This document shows positions 32,452-42,206 of a stretch of DNA of 64,000 nucleotides, in pieces. A model generated the notes under the pieces. It was not told the DNA's origin. It made no database searches and worked only from the letters and a program-made list of their open reading frames with translations. How positions within the stretch are numbered: the first letter of the stretch is position 1; every line of letters begins with the position of its first letter. The position numbers and the translations under genes were made by a program. This DNA comes from Chondrus crispus (Eukaryota; Rhodophyta; Florideophyceae; Gigartinales; Gigartinaceae). The stretch spans positions 1 to 64,000 of the forward strand of contig NW_005179084.1 of NCBI RefSeq assembly GCF_000350225.1, given 5' to 3'.

Positions 32452-32828
32452 CGGACCGAGGCTGTGCCGCTGCAGGGAACCTTTAGCCCTCGCACGTTTA
32501 GGTACCTCGTCAATTTCGAGAGTGTGCACTAAATGTACTCAGCTCGAGATAACGATGCTATCATCATAGTGCCATTCCACAAAAAGCGCGACGGCCCATC
32601 CTTGCCTTTTAACTGACATGTGGTCCGGGCAACCATCTCAACCGCAGAACAATCCGCGGGGGTAGGATGTGTTGCAAAATCCACGTGACCCCAAGTCCAC
32701 AAGTCTAACCGCTCTGCACCGAATACTACATTCCAAACTCTGAGCCCCTTGAGCTGAGACGAAGCTGTAGCTGCCTCTATGATCACCCGGGCCTGCGGCG
32801 CCTCTGCCGGGCAGGCGCTTCGTCTCTT
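32452..32828. other. No recognisable gene
   Basis: Short frames only. Nothing recognisable between the MITE and the repeated gene that follows. Confidence 0.4.
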
Positions 32829-33443
32829 TCAGTGTCCACCATTCGGCGCCTCCCCCCCGTGCCTGCGTTTCTTCCGCGCGGGGCTCTGGGGGGTCGTGTC
32901 CGCCTTCTCCATGGCGTCACTCACCTCGGCTAACCTGCGCTCGAACACGTTCACGCACCGGTCCAAGTCCTCATTCTTGCCGTCCAGATATGCCATGGAC
33001 CGCGCCGAGTGCCTGCGCAACCCGCCGTACACGGCCCTGCACGCCGTCGCGTCCGCGACGTACCGCATATCCCTCCGCTTCTGCACCGCCCGAACCAGCG
33101 GCCGCCACGCCGCGCGCCGGTCCCACCACACCCGCGCCCTGGCCTCGTCCACGGCCTCCGTATGGTAAATCTCGTTCAGGCACCTGGCCCTCGCCCTCCA
33201 CACGGCCGCCCGCTCCGCCAGGCCCCCCCTCCCGACCATCCCTTCCCAGTCCTCCGCCGGCAGCCGCACGCCGCTCTCCCACGCCTGCAGCATGCGCCTC
33301 TCGAGCGTGGACAGGAGCTCCTTCGCGTTTCCCGCAACGTCCGCGGCGACCGTCTGCGCGAGCGACCGGCCCTCCTGCAACCGGCCCACGGTGCGGTCGC
33401 AGTACTCCATCACTTGTAGAATGGAGCCCCTCTCCGGCACCCA

Positions 33444-33490
<47 letters not shown>

Positions 33491-33975
33491 TGCTGCTGCT
33501 GCCGCCGCCCTCCTCCCCGTACCGCACGCCGCCTTGGTGCACGCGCAGCGCCAGCTGCGCCGCCGAGCGCGCGTTGCGCGCGGCGCGGGGCCGGCGGCGC
33601 GGCGCAGAAGCGGTACGCCAGCCCGGCGTCCATGAGGTGGCGCAGCGTGGCCTCCGACAGGCGGTGCGTCAAGGGCGGCGTCGGGGCGCGCGCCTCGGCG
33701 GCGTCAAGCGGATACGCGCGCGGCGGCGGTGGCACGGGGGCCGGCGGCGGCTGGGGGGGCGCACGCTTGGAGGGAGGCGCGTTCTTGCGGAAGGCGCGCC
33801 CAGATCGGCGCCCGGGCGCGGGCGCGGCTGGCATGCCCCGAGGGCTGGGTTGGGCTTGCGCGACGGCGGGAGACGGGCTCCCTGGGGCAGCTCGCGGTGG
33901 GCGATTGGGTGGAGAATTGGGGAGGGCTCGGAGCGCGACGGTGGCAGGCGCAGACGGAGGGTTGCTGGCTTGCAT
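32829..33975 (-). pseudogene. Copy 2 of an unknown repeated gene, frameshifted
   Basis: The first frame (ATG 33975) gives a Pro/Ala-rich N-terminus and LSEATLRHLMDAGLAYRFCA. After a shift near 33590 the second frame reads QLALRVHQGGVRYGEE, a poly-Ser/Gly run encoded by a CCG/CTG repeat (33450-33510) and EGWVPERGSILQVMEYCDRT. It continues with LLSTLERRMLQAWESGVRLP, RAVQKRRDMRYVADATACRA, MAYLDGKNEDLDRCVNVFER and a basic tail (SPARKKRRHGG). Against the copy at 24739-25470, which is one frame here, about 45 bases are missing at the shift. That copy in turn has its own shift later, so the ancestral gene can be inferred as one open frame of about 390 codons. No known family. The helical middle part suggests a binding or structural role. 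Confidence 0.6.
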
Positions 33976-34565
33976 TTCGACTGGCAGGTTGGCTTGTACA
34001 AGGGAAAACGTAGCGGTTCCGGCGTCCAGGCCGAGCTACACGAACCGACGGGGCTAATTTACGTTGGTGGCCGAGTCCGGGCGGTGCTGACTCAGCACTG
34101 CTGACCGTTCCTAACGGAGGCTGAGGGCCGTTCCTAACGGAGAGTACGGTCATACGGTGCGTAAACTTTACAATACAATGAATAGATCCCCCGCCGTTCA
34201 GCGGTTTTTAGATTGGTTCAATATCACACCTGTAATCCACATAGCGCCTCTCTAGACCAGAATTTTGAGCCGGCTCCACGTGTAGAGGGGTGTCTAATAA
34301 CATTACGTAAGGATACCTGTTTTGATATCGTCATGAACCGCTACAGAGCCTCTCCCTTGCTAATGGTTAGGAAGTGGTTGTCGATTACACCTTCTCAAGG
34401 CGGAATAGTTTCTCTCAAATGATTACCGCCTCGAAAACGGCGTCAACGTCGTAAACTGAGATTGTACACCGATGCAAGCCAACGCACGTTTTACTCAGGC
34501 CGCGAGTTGAGGCGACTCCCGCCTTTACAAACACAAAATCAGTCCGCCTATCTTACGGCTACTAC
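33976..34565. other. No recognisable gene
   Basis: Boundary between the transposon-rich left half and the gene island. It contains two copies of ccgttcctaacggag (near 34105 and 34131). It would be the 3' side of CCT6 and the upstream side of the repeated gene. Confidence 0.45.
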
Positions 34566-36155
34566 TCAACGCGACGCGTCTCTTCCAGCCCTGAGAATTT
34601 CATCAACGAGTAGCAGCTGCGTACTAATAACACCAGCGAGTGCGACCATCTGTCGCTTCACTATATAATTATCATAGATACCGCTGGCCTTAGGATCAAG
34701 CGGCTCACCCGTGGCGAGGTCCAGTCCAACCACGTCTCCCTTTGCGCACCCCTCTTCCAATTTGATGATCGAGTCCAGCGCGTCGTGACCGCTCGTCTCC
34801 GCGAGCGTCTTGGGCACCACTTGCAGGGCCTCAGCGAACGCCACAACGCCCAGCTTGGTCTTCCCGGTCACAGATGACTCAGCATACTGCCTAAGGTGCC
34901 GGTACGCTGCAATCTCAAACCCGCCAGCACCTGGCAGCACGCAGCCGTCCTCGATTGTGTTTTTGACCGCCCGCAGTCCATCTCTCACGGCGTCCTTCAT
35001 CTGCGTGATTGTATGCTTGTTCGGCCCTCGCAGGAGAACCGTGCAACTGAACGGATCCTTGACGTTCTCCACAAACGTATACTTCTCGTCCTCATGCACC
35101 TCCTCATAGACGATACCAGCAAAGCCGAGCACGTCCGGTGTCAATCCCTCTTCCGAGTTGACGGGGAGTCCACCGCAAGCGAGAGTGACACGCTCCATGT
35201 TCCTGCGCTTCGCCCGTCGCAGTGCCATGATGCCCTCCTTGGCCAGCAGGTCCAGCGATTGCGGGTCGATGCCCTTCTGGTTGATGATGACAAAGTTCTT
35301 ATCCGTGCCATCACATACTTGCTTCTTTAAAGCAATCAGCTTTCGCACTCGACCGTCCACTACCGCGCGCTCCGCATCCACCATTTTCTCACGTTGATCC
35401 GCTGACGAGTAGTAAAAGCCTGAGGTGACCTCGGACTTCTCGTGCTCCATACTGATGTTGCAGGTGAGAATGTACGCATTCTTGACGCGTTTCGGCATGT
35501 CAGGATGTCGACATCCATGATCCAGTGTGATCCCTTTCACAAGCCTAGACGGACCAGATGACAAACTCATCAACGACATAATTTCGACCATGTGAAGATC
35601 AATGGGCTGGCTCGGACGCGCAATGCACAGCACGGCATCAGTGAGCATCTCGGCCATGTTGAGCGCCACTTTCTCAGACAGCTTGGTCAATAATGAGCAG
35701 CGAGCAACGGAAACCAACACCTCACGGTCATTCTTGGTAGCGATCTTCTGGTCTTCCATCCATCTGAGGATTTCTGTTTTCGCAAGATCAAAGCCGTCGA
35801 CGATGACGCGGGGATGCAGCCCCTCAATCAGAAGCTGCTCCGCTTTCTTGAGCAGCTCGCCGATAAGCAAAACGGTGGAGGTAGTGCCATCGCCGCAAAT
35901 CTCGTCCTGGGCGGTGGCGGCACGCGCGATCATCGCGCTGGTGGGGTTTTGGATCTGCATCTCGTCGAGAAGGACCTTGCCGTCCTTGGTGATCTTGATG
36001 TCACCAGCGCCGCTGACGAGCATTTTGATGGTGCCGTTCGGGCCCAAGTTAGAACGCAGGACGCTTTGTAGCCCCTTCGCTGCGGAGATGGTGGTGTGCA
36101 GCGCGAGTCCGCGGCGGGAGACCTCGGCGCCAGGATTGAGGAGACGAACAGCCAT
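34566..36155 (-). CDS. CCT6: T-complex protein 1 subunit zeta (CCT6)
   Basis: A single-exon frame of 529 residues with the full group II chaperonin layout. The N-terminal equatorial domain has NLGPNGTIKMLVSGAGDI and CGDGTTSTVLLIGELL (nucleotide-binding GDGTT with the catalytic Asp). An intermediate and apical region follows (LVKGITLDHGCRHPDMPKRV, then NFVIINQKGIDPQSLDLLAK). The C-terminal equatorial part ends IYDNYIVKRQMVALAGVIST. The length is that of the family (about 530), and the zeta features (KGITLDHG, NMERVTLACGG) support subunit 6. In the cytosol it is one of eight subunits of the CCT/TRiC ring that folds actin, tubulin and other proteins with ATP. The start is the first ATG. It lies at the edge of the gene island, with 2.1 kb of gene-poor sequence upstream. 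Confidence 0.97.
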   Translation of the reverse strand: MAVRLLNPGAEVSRRGLALHTTISAAKGLQSVLRSNLGPNGTIKMLVSGAGDIKITKDGKVLLDEMQIQNPTSAMIARAATAQDEICGDGTTSTVLLIGELLKKAEQLLIEGLHPRVIVDGFDLAKTEILRWMEDQKIATKNDREVLVSVARCSLLTKLSEKVALNMAEMLTDAVLCIARPSQPIDLHMVEIMSLMSLSSGPSRLVKGITLDHGCRHPDMPKRVKNAYILTCNISMEHEKSEVTSGFYYSSADQREKMVDAERAVVDGRVRKLIALKKQVCDGTDKNFVIINQKGIDPQSLDLLAKEGIMALRRAKRRNMERVTLACGGLPVNSEEGLTPDVLGFAGIVYEEVHEDEKYTFVENVKDPFSCTVLLRGPNKHTITQMKDAVRDGLRAVKNTIEDGCVLPGAGGFEIAAYRHLRQYAESSVTGKTKLGVVAFAEALQVVPKTLAETSGHDALDSIIKLEEGCAKGDVVGLDLATGEPLDPKASGIYDNYIVKRQMVALAGVISTQLLLVDEILRAGRDASR

Positions 36156-38304
36156 GAGGATTTAGCTGGAAAACGTCCGAATTGTGGGGGACAGGGGGGG
36201 CAGCAGGACGAGAGGTTGACGAATTCGTTCCGTGCTCTTCTTGAGACGGTCGAGTTGCGGGAGTTGCGAAAAAGCTAGGCTTAGATCGGAAGCGTAGTGC
36301 AGTCTCCACGGTCTTCGCAGCGTACCGTCACCTTACCCGCCACTGCCGCTGCCGTGTTTGATCCGCTTTGATTCGATCGCAAAAATGTAATCAGCATTTG
36401 ATTTTACTATTTCATGATTTTTGTAATGTGCCGTGAAGCGCGGGCGACTGAATTGGCGGCAAAGACCAACTGCAATGCTATACACGTGGTTGTATGCTTA
36501 CAGACAGGGCGGCCTCTCACAACACCAATAGGATTTCAGTTGGGCACCCTCGGTACTGTACATGGCGCGCTTCTTCACGGTGTCTCCAACATCTCACGTG
36601 GACACGTGGTGATGCTCTGTTGTTCAGCGTGTACACGTGTGATTGTACAAAGCACCCTCCCGTCGATTCTGAGCATGTTTCATTTTTGGTGTTGACACGT
36701 GTGGGATTTGTACCCCCTGGCACACTTTTCAGCATATTCTGAACATGTTTCGTTTTTCCCGAGTTGACATTGTATCCGTGAGCTTTTATCGGTGATAGCA
36801 ACTGATCAAGATGCCATGGAGGCAGGCAACTATAGAAGATCCTCTTATGTAGGCGTTCGAAGAGGGACACATACGAACGACTGCACAGAGATGGCGATGC
36901 ATTCAGAGGATGACGGTGCAAATGCTTGTGCGGAACCGTTGCCATCAAGCAAGTCGATTTATAGTGTGTTAATGGGGATTCAAAACTGCGGCGCATGATT
37001 CCAATGCTGTTCAAATAATCCTACACCTTCGGAAAGCGAGAAAGGCACTTCTTGAAGCTAAGAGAAAGTCTTGTACTGCGACCAGCACTCGGCAGATTCT
37101 GATCTACGTAAGGCTGTAGAAGTAAGGCTATAGAAGAACGCACGACGAAGACAAACCGGAGCAAGAGCTCTCTCGATACAAGGCGCCTTTTCGCATTTGG
37201 AAAGGATGTGCCTTGCTCCGCATACCTGCCTTTAAACTAAAAATACAAAACCGTATTGCGACAGAAGTGGCACTGCCGGATTCTTATTGTGATGTCTAAT
37301 CACAAGAAAGAGCATGTAGTGCACGCATATCTTAGTCTGTCGTAACTGCTTACAATACTCTACAAGATGGGGTCACGTAATATGCGTTCATGATAACGCA
37401 AGGGTAGAACAGCAACTTTTGTACTGCACTTTGGCAAGGGGATCTGATGTCAATCCAATGGGAGAGAATAGAACCTCGTACAAAAATTCGGTCCCCCCTC
37501 AGAGTCCATATTCTTTCAGGAGCGTTTTGAACCGTATCCAGTGCCCTCTGGAGGTACATGCACTAGTTATTCCTGACTCTTGAATACCAGAACTGTGGGA
37601 AAACATCTTGGAGCTGCCGGACAAGCCCTAGTCACAATCACGGCATGACTCATTTTCCAGTCGAACTGCAAGAGAGCCTCCACGCTACCTTCCCTAAAAC
37701 ATTGCTTCTGCAAGAAGTGCGAACCGAACATCTTGAGGCAACAAAAGTGTCGACACTTGTGATCGAGATCATTCTACACTCTACGCCTCTTCCTGACGTT
37801 CTTCTCCAAACAGCTCTGACTGTAACCAACTCGCGTTTCCGCCAGCTCTTCAATTTTGCGCACCCTGTTGTTGCAGCACCTCGCTCTGTAATCGCAAGCA
37901 ATCCATCAAGCAATGACTGCCAAATGCGTCGCCAAAACGCGGCATTGCTGGGCACTAGCTAGCGTGCTGCCAAGAATCACACACTATGCCAGCACTGCGT
38001 CCAAAATATATCTGGAATACAACATATAAGCTTTACAGTCATTAGGAGGGCGTAGAAAACCTCCGCCACCTCGCTGGCAAATTTCCACTCTGACTCCTCT
38101 CTCCTTCCCAGACCCTCCCATTCTGGTGGACCTTTCCCATAAGTCAGAACCGTTCTTTATCGCTCTCAGCGTCCTCAACAACCGCCACAAAGCAATGAAA
38201 GCATCACTTGTACCGGGTCTAGTCCAACCAGCTCCCCTCAATTAACATATAAACCCTCCTTCATCGCCACCGCCCCCCGTCACACCACACTCCCAACATC
38301 TACC
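36156..38304. other. Gene-poor spacer between divergent CCT6 and SNARE genes
   Basis: No gene recognised. Near CCT6 it has a TACTGTA (36554-36560) and several CACGTG or ACACGTG motifs (36484, 36598, 36634, 36696). Short frames at 36.8-37.0 and 37.6-38.0 kb overlap on both strands and match nothing known; decayed mobile DNA is likely. The last 60 bases before 38305 are a C/T-rich leader (ccgccccccgtcacaccaca) in front of the SNARE ATG. Confidence 0.5.
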
Positions 38305-39081
38305 ATGTCTCCATTCCTCGCCCGGCCCACGCGCTCTGCCGCCCTCCAGTCCCTCCCGAACACCCCCACCTCTCCCGCAGATCATTCGGAATTGTCCATC
38401 CCTGTCGTCGACATGTCCGTCTTCGATGAACGCTCTCTCGAAGCGGAGGCCGCGCGCGGCACCGCACTCGCCATGAGCGCCCTAGACACGACACTGGAAA
38501 GCAAGGACATCGCTGTGCGCACTGCGGAAACACTACAAAACCAGAATAGGCAACTGCAGGGAATCCGTGACACTGTCGAAGAGACTGGGTCGGCGCTTGA
38601 TGCCATCCACCGCACAGTGGACAAGCTCACAAAAGGCAAGATTAGACGCGTCGCAGAGGCGCCCGTGATCAGGCTTGCTGGAGATGCGAAGAGCAGGAGG
38701 CAGAGAAAGAGAGTGGGAAATAAAGAAACTGGGAAGGGAGTTGCGAAGGAGGGGTGGAAATCCGGGAACATCGAACGGGTAGGGCACCGCTTGGGGCAGC
38801 GTTTAGGCCAGGAGCGAGTGGTGGGGGAGAGCGTGAAACCAAATGTGGAGCCGGATGAGTATACGGAATTTACTAATACTAGGGTGAGGGAGCAGTTGAA
38901 GCGGCAGGACCGCGTTTTGGATGAGACTAGCGTTCAGCTTCACGAGTTAAAGAGTCTTGCTCTAGGGATTGAGGATGAAATTCGAACGGAGGCCGAGATT
39001 ATCGATGGAATTGATGCTCCGACAGTTACAAACAGGATTCGGGCAAACCATAGGAAGCTTCTCCGTGGTTTGAAATTGTAG
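38305..39081 (+). CDS. Qbc-SNARE, SNAP-25/SNAP-33 type
   Basis: This intron-less frame of 258 residues has two SNARE helices joined by a basic linker. The first (about residues 55-110, TTLESKDIAVRTAETLQNQ onward) matches the Qb helix of SNAP-25, including the ESKD and RT positions, and has Gln at the zero layer (Q80). The second (about 192-255, VREQLKRQDRVLDETSVQLH onward) matches the Qc helix, but its zero layer residue is Glu (E229) where Gln is usual. The linker has no Cys cluster for palmitoylation. Such proteins supply two of the four helices of SNARE complexes at the plasma membrane or phragmoplast. A SNAP-25 type protein without a membrane anchor would attach through its syntaxin partner. 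Convergent with the tetraspanin gene 213 bases downstream. Confidence 0.85.
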   Translation: MSPFLARPTRSAALQSLPNTPTSPADHSELSIPVVDMSVFDERSLEAEAARGTALAMSALDTTLESKDIAVRTAETLQNQNRQLQGIRDTVEETGSALDAIHRTVDKLTKGKIRRVAEAPVIRLAGDAKSRRQRKRVGNKETGKGVAKEGWKSGNIERVGHRLGQRLGQERVVGESVKPNVEPDEYTEFTNTRVREQLKRQDRVLDETSVQLHELKSLALGIEDEIRTEAEIIDGIDAPTVTNRIRANHRKLLRGLKL

Positions 39082-39294
39082 CTCTTGTGCTTGCGAGAGG
39101 TGTTTCAACATTGTACATTTATACTTATTGCAAGCCGTTGACGCAGCTCGACGTGCACGTGTAAAACCATCATAAACCAGTATTTCTTGTTGGGACCTCG
39201 CCAAAGCAGTGCCATCGACGCATAAACACGCGGCGATAGTTACCGTGAAAAGGGAGTGCTCTGTGAAATCTCCGTACTCAGGTCTATCACCAGG

Positions 39295-40167
39295 TTAAAG
39301 TGCGCAAACGAGTACAGCATCGAAGAGAAGGACCCCAGCCACGGCTGCGCTTGAAATTCCGACCGGGATATAGAATCCTTTCGTAGCGTTAATAATTGTG
39401 CCGTAGCATCCCGCCGACGTACTTGGCAGCGTATCTTCACAAATTGGGCATTGTGGTGCTTGTTCTTCTGAACAATCGCGAATATCGCTACTATTAAAAG
39501 TTCCGCAGCCGAGGCAAAAGTTGTCGCTAAATCCAAAGCATTCAAAATCTGCTTGAAGCCGGCATGCATCTTCCTTCTTCACGTCCACCGTATTGTACCA
39601 AGCCTTTTCCAATGAATCTCTCATACCGAGCGGCGACTGGCCTTTGGACAAGAGAATTACAACGGATGCCGTAAAGATTAGGGCAGCAATGATGACAAGT
39701 AATACCACCGTGTAGATGGATACCGCAAAAATGCGAGCGATGGTGCTCTTACCAGTCAGTCTGGCAACAAAGATTCCGAGAAGAGACGCAACGACTAGCA
39801 ACGCTCCAGCGACAATTGCGACATACGCGACAGAAAGAAACCTGTTTATTGACGAGCCTTCAACACGCTGATGCCGTCAGGCCAGAGGTTAGTTGAACTC
39901 GCCTTTGCAGAAATTATATGAAAAAAGGATCATTTGCCACACATACCTTCGACGTACTGAAGCTTGATGTTCTGAAAAGGATCTCGTATCTTGAGCAAAA
40001 CGCCTAATCCAACAAGAAGCAGTCCTCCAAGCTGTAGAACCGAAGAGGTTTTAGCCGTCAGAAAAGAAAGGATCGCAATGGCTGTTTTGTGTCTAGGATT
40101 CGTTCCAACTTACCATTGATAAGCCCGCAACGAATGCGTGTACCCACAACCCTGTCGGTCTCGACAT
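39295..40167 (-). CDS. Tetraspanin-like membrane protein, three exons
   Basis: Exon 1 is 40167-40114 (MSRPTGLWVHAFVAGLSM), intron 1 is 40113-40032 (82 bases, GTAAGT to CTACAG). Exon 2 is 40031-39947 and intron 2 is 39946-39858 (89 bases, GTATGT; the in-frame acceptor is AAG). Exon 3 runs to the stop at 39295. The protein has 233 residues with four membrane helices: near 5-35 (split by intron 1), FLSVAYVAIVAGALLVVASL, IYTVVLLVIIAALIFTASVV and GISSAAVAGVLLFDAVLVCA. Between the last two is a large outer loop with at least eight Cys (FECFGFSDNFCLGCG and CPICEDTLPS) but no clear CCG motif. Four helices, a small first loop and a large Cys-rich second loop are the tetraspanin plan. The usual role is to organise membrane domains. 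The family call is by layout, so a tetraspanin-like protein is the safe statement. Confidence 0.75.
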
Positions 40168-40752
40168 CTCTACTAACACATGGGAGGCCGTGTTCGTCCG
40201 ACTGGTGCACAATGTATGTCTTCGCTTTTCGCCCCGCTAGAAGGCAAGGATTTATTCGCTGAACGTAGGTAGCAGAGGAGATGCTGAACGAAACCAGATG
40301 TCCTCATTTCATAGATGTAATCGAATGACACGATTTTGGTCCTAAATGATATGAGTATTACGGTATTTCGAATCTCGCATCCCCTTCACATTTGCATGTA
40401 CGGTATGTTTGTCAGCAGAACATTCGATGCATTTACCGACATTGGTCAAACTTTTTAACGGCCCGATGCATGCAGTGTATAATTTCGTACTTTTCAACAC
40501 GGTATACGCGCTGTTGATCCTCTGTACTGATTCTCAACAACCCATTCTTGATCCCCAGAAATTCTTGATATTGTACAGTATGTCGCATCCGCATGCGGCC
40601 TATGATGTCTGCAGGAGAAGTAGACGGAAATTAGACGCGTTGATGACAAGAACAAACCGGCAACTGCTCGCAGGCGCAACGTACTCGTTCATGAAGTCAA
40701 AAAAGTCGCTTTATCATCGGAACAGACAGGCTGCTGGAACGAGGGGCCTGGA
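40168..40752. other. Spacer upstream of the tetraspanin
   Basis: No gene recognised. A 115-codon plus-strand frame (40409-40756) matches nothing known and is probably chance. It contains TACAGTA at 40574-40580 and 'tacggtat' twice (near 40357 and 40400). Confidence 0.5.
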
Positions 40753-41739
40753 CTAAACTTTGCGTACCAATAGAATTCCTTCCCGCACAGTGAGCATAAC
40801 CTGCTCGACTCTCTCATCGTTTCGCACAAATTGAGCGAAATCATGAAGGCTCTGCCGGACAGGGTCATCTTGACTATACACAAGAGAACATAAAGCATTG
40901 TCTGCCATCAATATACCGTCTTCCTTCAGCAGCTTCAAACCATCTTCATAGTAATTCCGATAATTGACCTTATCCGCGTCCAAAAACACAATGTCAAACT
41001 TGTCCCCTCTCTTCACCATATCCGCAACCTCCTTCCTGGCATCTGTTTCCACCAGCTGAATTCGATCACCATGCTCAGCCTTCGCAAAAACTTTTCTCGC
41101 AACTTCCGCAGCCCTCCCGTCCGCTTCAATAGTGATCACTTGGCCGCCTTCGACAACCCCTTGCGCAAACGCAAGCGCTGAGTACCCAGTGAATGTACCA
41201 ATATCCAGAACACGTTTCGCGGCCTTGATCTGGGCAAGCATCTTGAGAAACTGACCTTCAACCGCTCCGACCATGCAAGGGGCGAAGAGCCCAGCGCGCT
41301 CCGTCTCTTGGGCGATAATGCCAAAGTCCTTGGGTGGAAGACGGGTCATATCGCAAGCGTACTCCTCAGCCCCAGGCTGAAAGAGAGTCGGGTGCGGAAA
41401 CGGTGGCGGCGATGGCATGTCCTCGCGCGCCTTCGTGATAGAGGTCACGCCAATGTTGGACGAAGTTTTCGCTTGGTTTCGCGCAGACTGCTTTTCGGCA
41501 ATCCACGCATTGTAAGTGTCGATGTTTGAAGTGTCCGGGCCGGATGCAGAAGCTGTCCATCGTGTTGGACGAGCAAAACTGCGAGCTTTTGTGTACCAGG
41601 GAGATATTGCACGGAGATTGCTCGCACCTAGGCCTCTCAAAGAGATGGGTGCAATGAAAGCAGGTTTGAGAGACATTGTGGTGCAACTAGAGTCAGAGGG
41701 TGAGTATTTAAGACGAGGCAGAAACGGCAGCTCAGACAT
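40753..41739 (-). CDS. Class I SAM-dependent O-methyltransferase, CCoAOMT family
   Basis: A single frame of 328 residues from ATG 41739 (a second ATG at 41676 would give 307). The first 75 residues are Ser/Arg/Thr-rich and outside the family domain, so an organelle transit peptide is plausible. The core has the CCoAOMT landmarks: a helix segment PPKDFGIIAQETERAGLFAP, the SAM site RVLDIGTFTGYSALAFAQG, an acidic ribose-binding strand (VITIEADGRAAEV) and the metal-binding residues in DIVFLDADKVNYRNYYEDG and LMADNALC. The C-terminus ends in EGILLVRK. These enzymes methylate catechol-type hydroxyls in a divalent metal-dependent way. In red algae, which lack lignin, the substrate is unknown. It is divergent from aldolase, sharing a 467-bp promoter region. 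Confidence 0.85.
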   Translation of the reverse strand: MSELPFLPRLKYSPSDSSCTTMSLKPAFIAPISLRGLGASNLRAISPWYTKARSFARPTRWTASASGPDTSNIDTYNAWIAEKQSARNQAKTSSNIGVTSITKAREDMPSPPPFPHPTLFQPGAEEYACDMTRLPPKDFGIIAQETERAGLFAPCMVGAVEGQFLKMLAQIKAAKRVLDIGTFTGYSALAFAQGVVEGGQVITIEADGRAAEVARKVFAKAEHGDRIQLVETDARKEVADMVKRGDKFDIVFLDADKVNYRNYYEDGLKLLKEDGILMADNALCSLVYSQDDPVRQSLHDFAQFVRNDERVEQVMLTVREGILLVRKV

Positions 41740-42206
41740 ACAAAGAGGGTCTCGTTTCTGGGATCACCTGATTGCGCTTTTTGAGCCAGAAAAGAAGGGG
41801 AAACAACTGGCGGAAGGAACGTCAGAACGAGTTAGTCACGTGTTTGGCTTGCTAAGCAGAAGCAGTGTGCGGGGGTCAGGGTCCATCTCCACCGCATGCT
41901 CCCATAGCTCTGTATTACGGAATTGAGCTCATCCGTACATGAAGGGCAGGGGCTTTGGAGCATTATTCGTCGAAAACTCGATTTACGCACAACCAACCAA
42001 TGCGGCTTTATTAAAGATACAGTCAACCGTTTAATTCCACTTGTTCAAACTGCAGTCTCAAATTAAGATGATTTACCAATGTGACTGGTGCCATGCTCTA
42101 AACCCCCCGAGCATCTACGCTACTACAGACACTCATAGACCAATTCATTGCTCCAGCCCAAGCTTTGCTCGCCTCGCTGCGTCGCAGCTTTCTTCTTATC
42201 CCCAGA
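41740..42206. promoter_or_regulatory. Shared divergent promoter region of methyltransferase and aldolase
   Basis: Both flanking genes read outward, so this 467-bp spacer must hold both promoters. No TATA box at a consistent distance was seen. The aldolase side ends in a C-rich leader (ctttgctcgcctcgctgcgtcgc). No TACAGTA motif is present here. Confidence 0.5.

Noticed and set aside
33400..33620. Poly-Arg and poly-Ala frames on either strand near 33.4 kb
   Set aside because: They are frame shadows of a CCG/CTG repeat. The homologous copy at 24.7 kb shows that the Ser/Gly frame is the real one.
40409..40756. 115-codon plus-strand frame as a gene
   Set aside because: It overlaps the methyltransferase stop on the other strand and resembles nothing known; likely chance.
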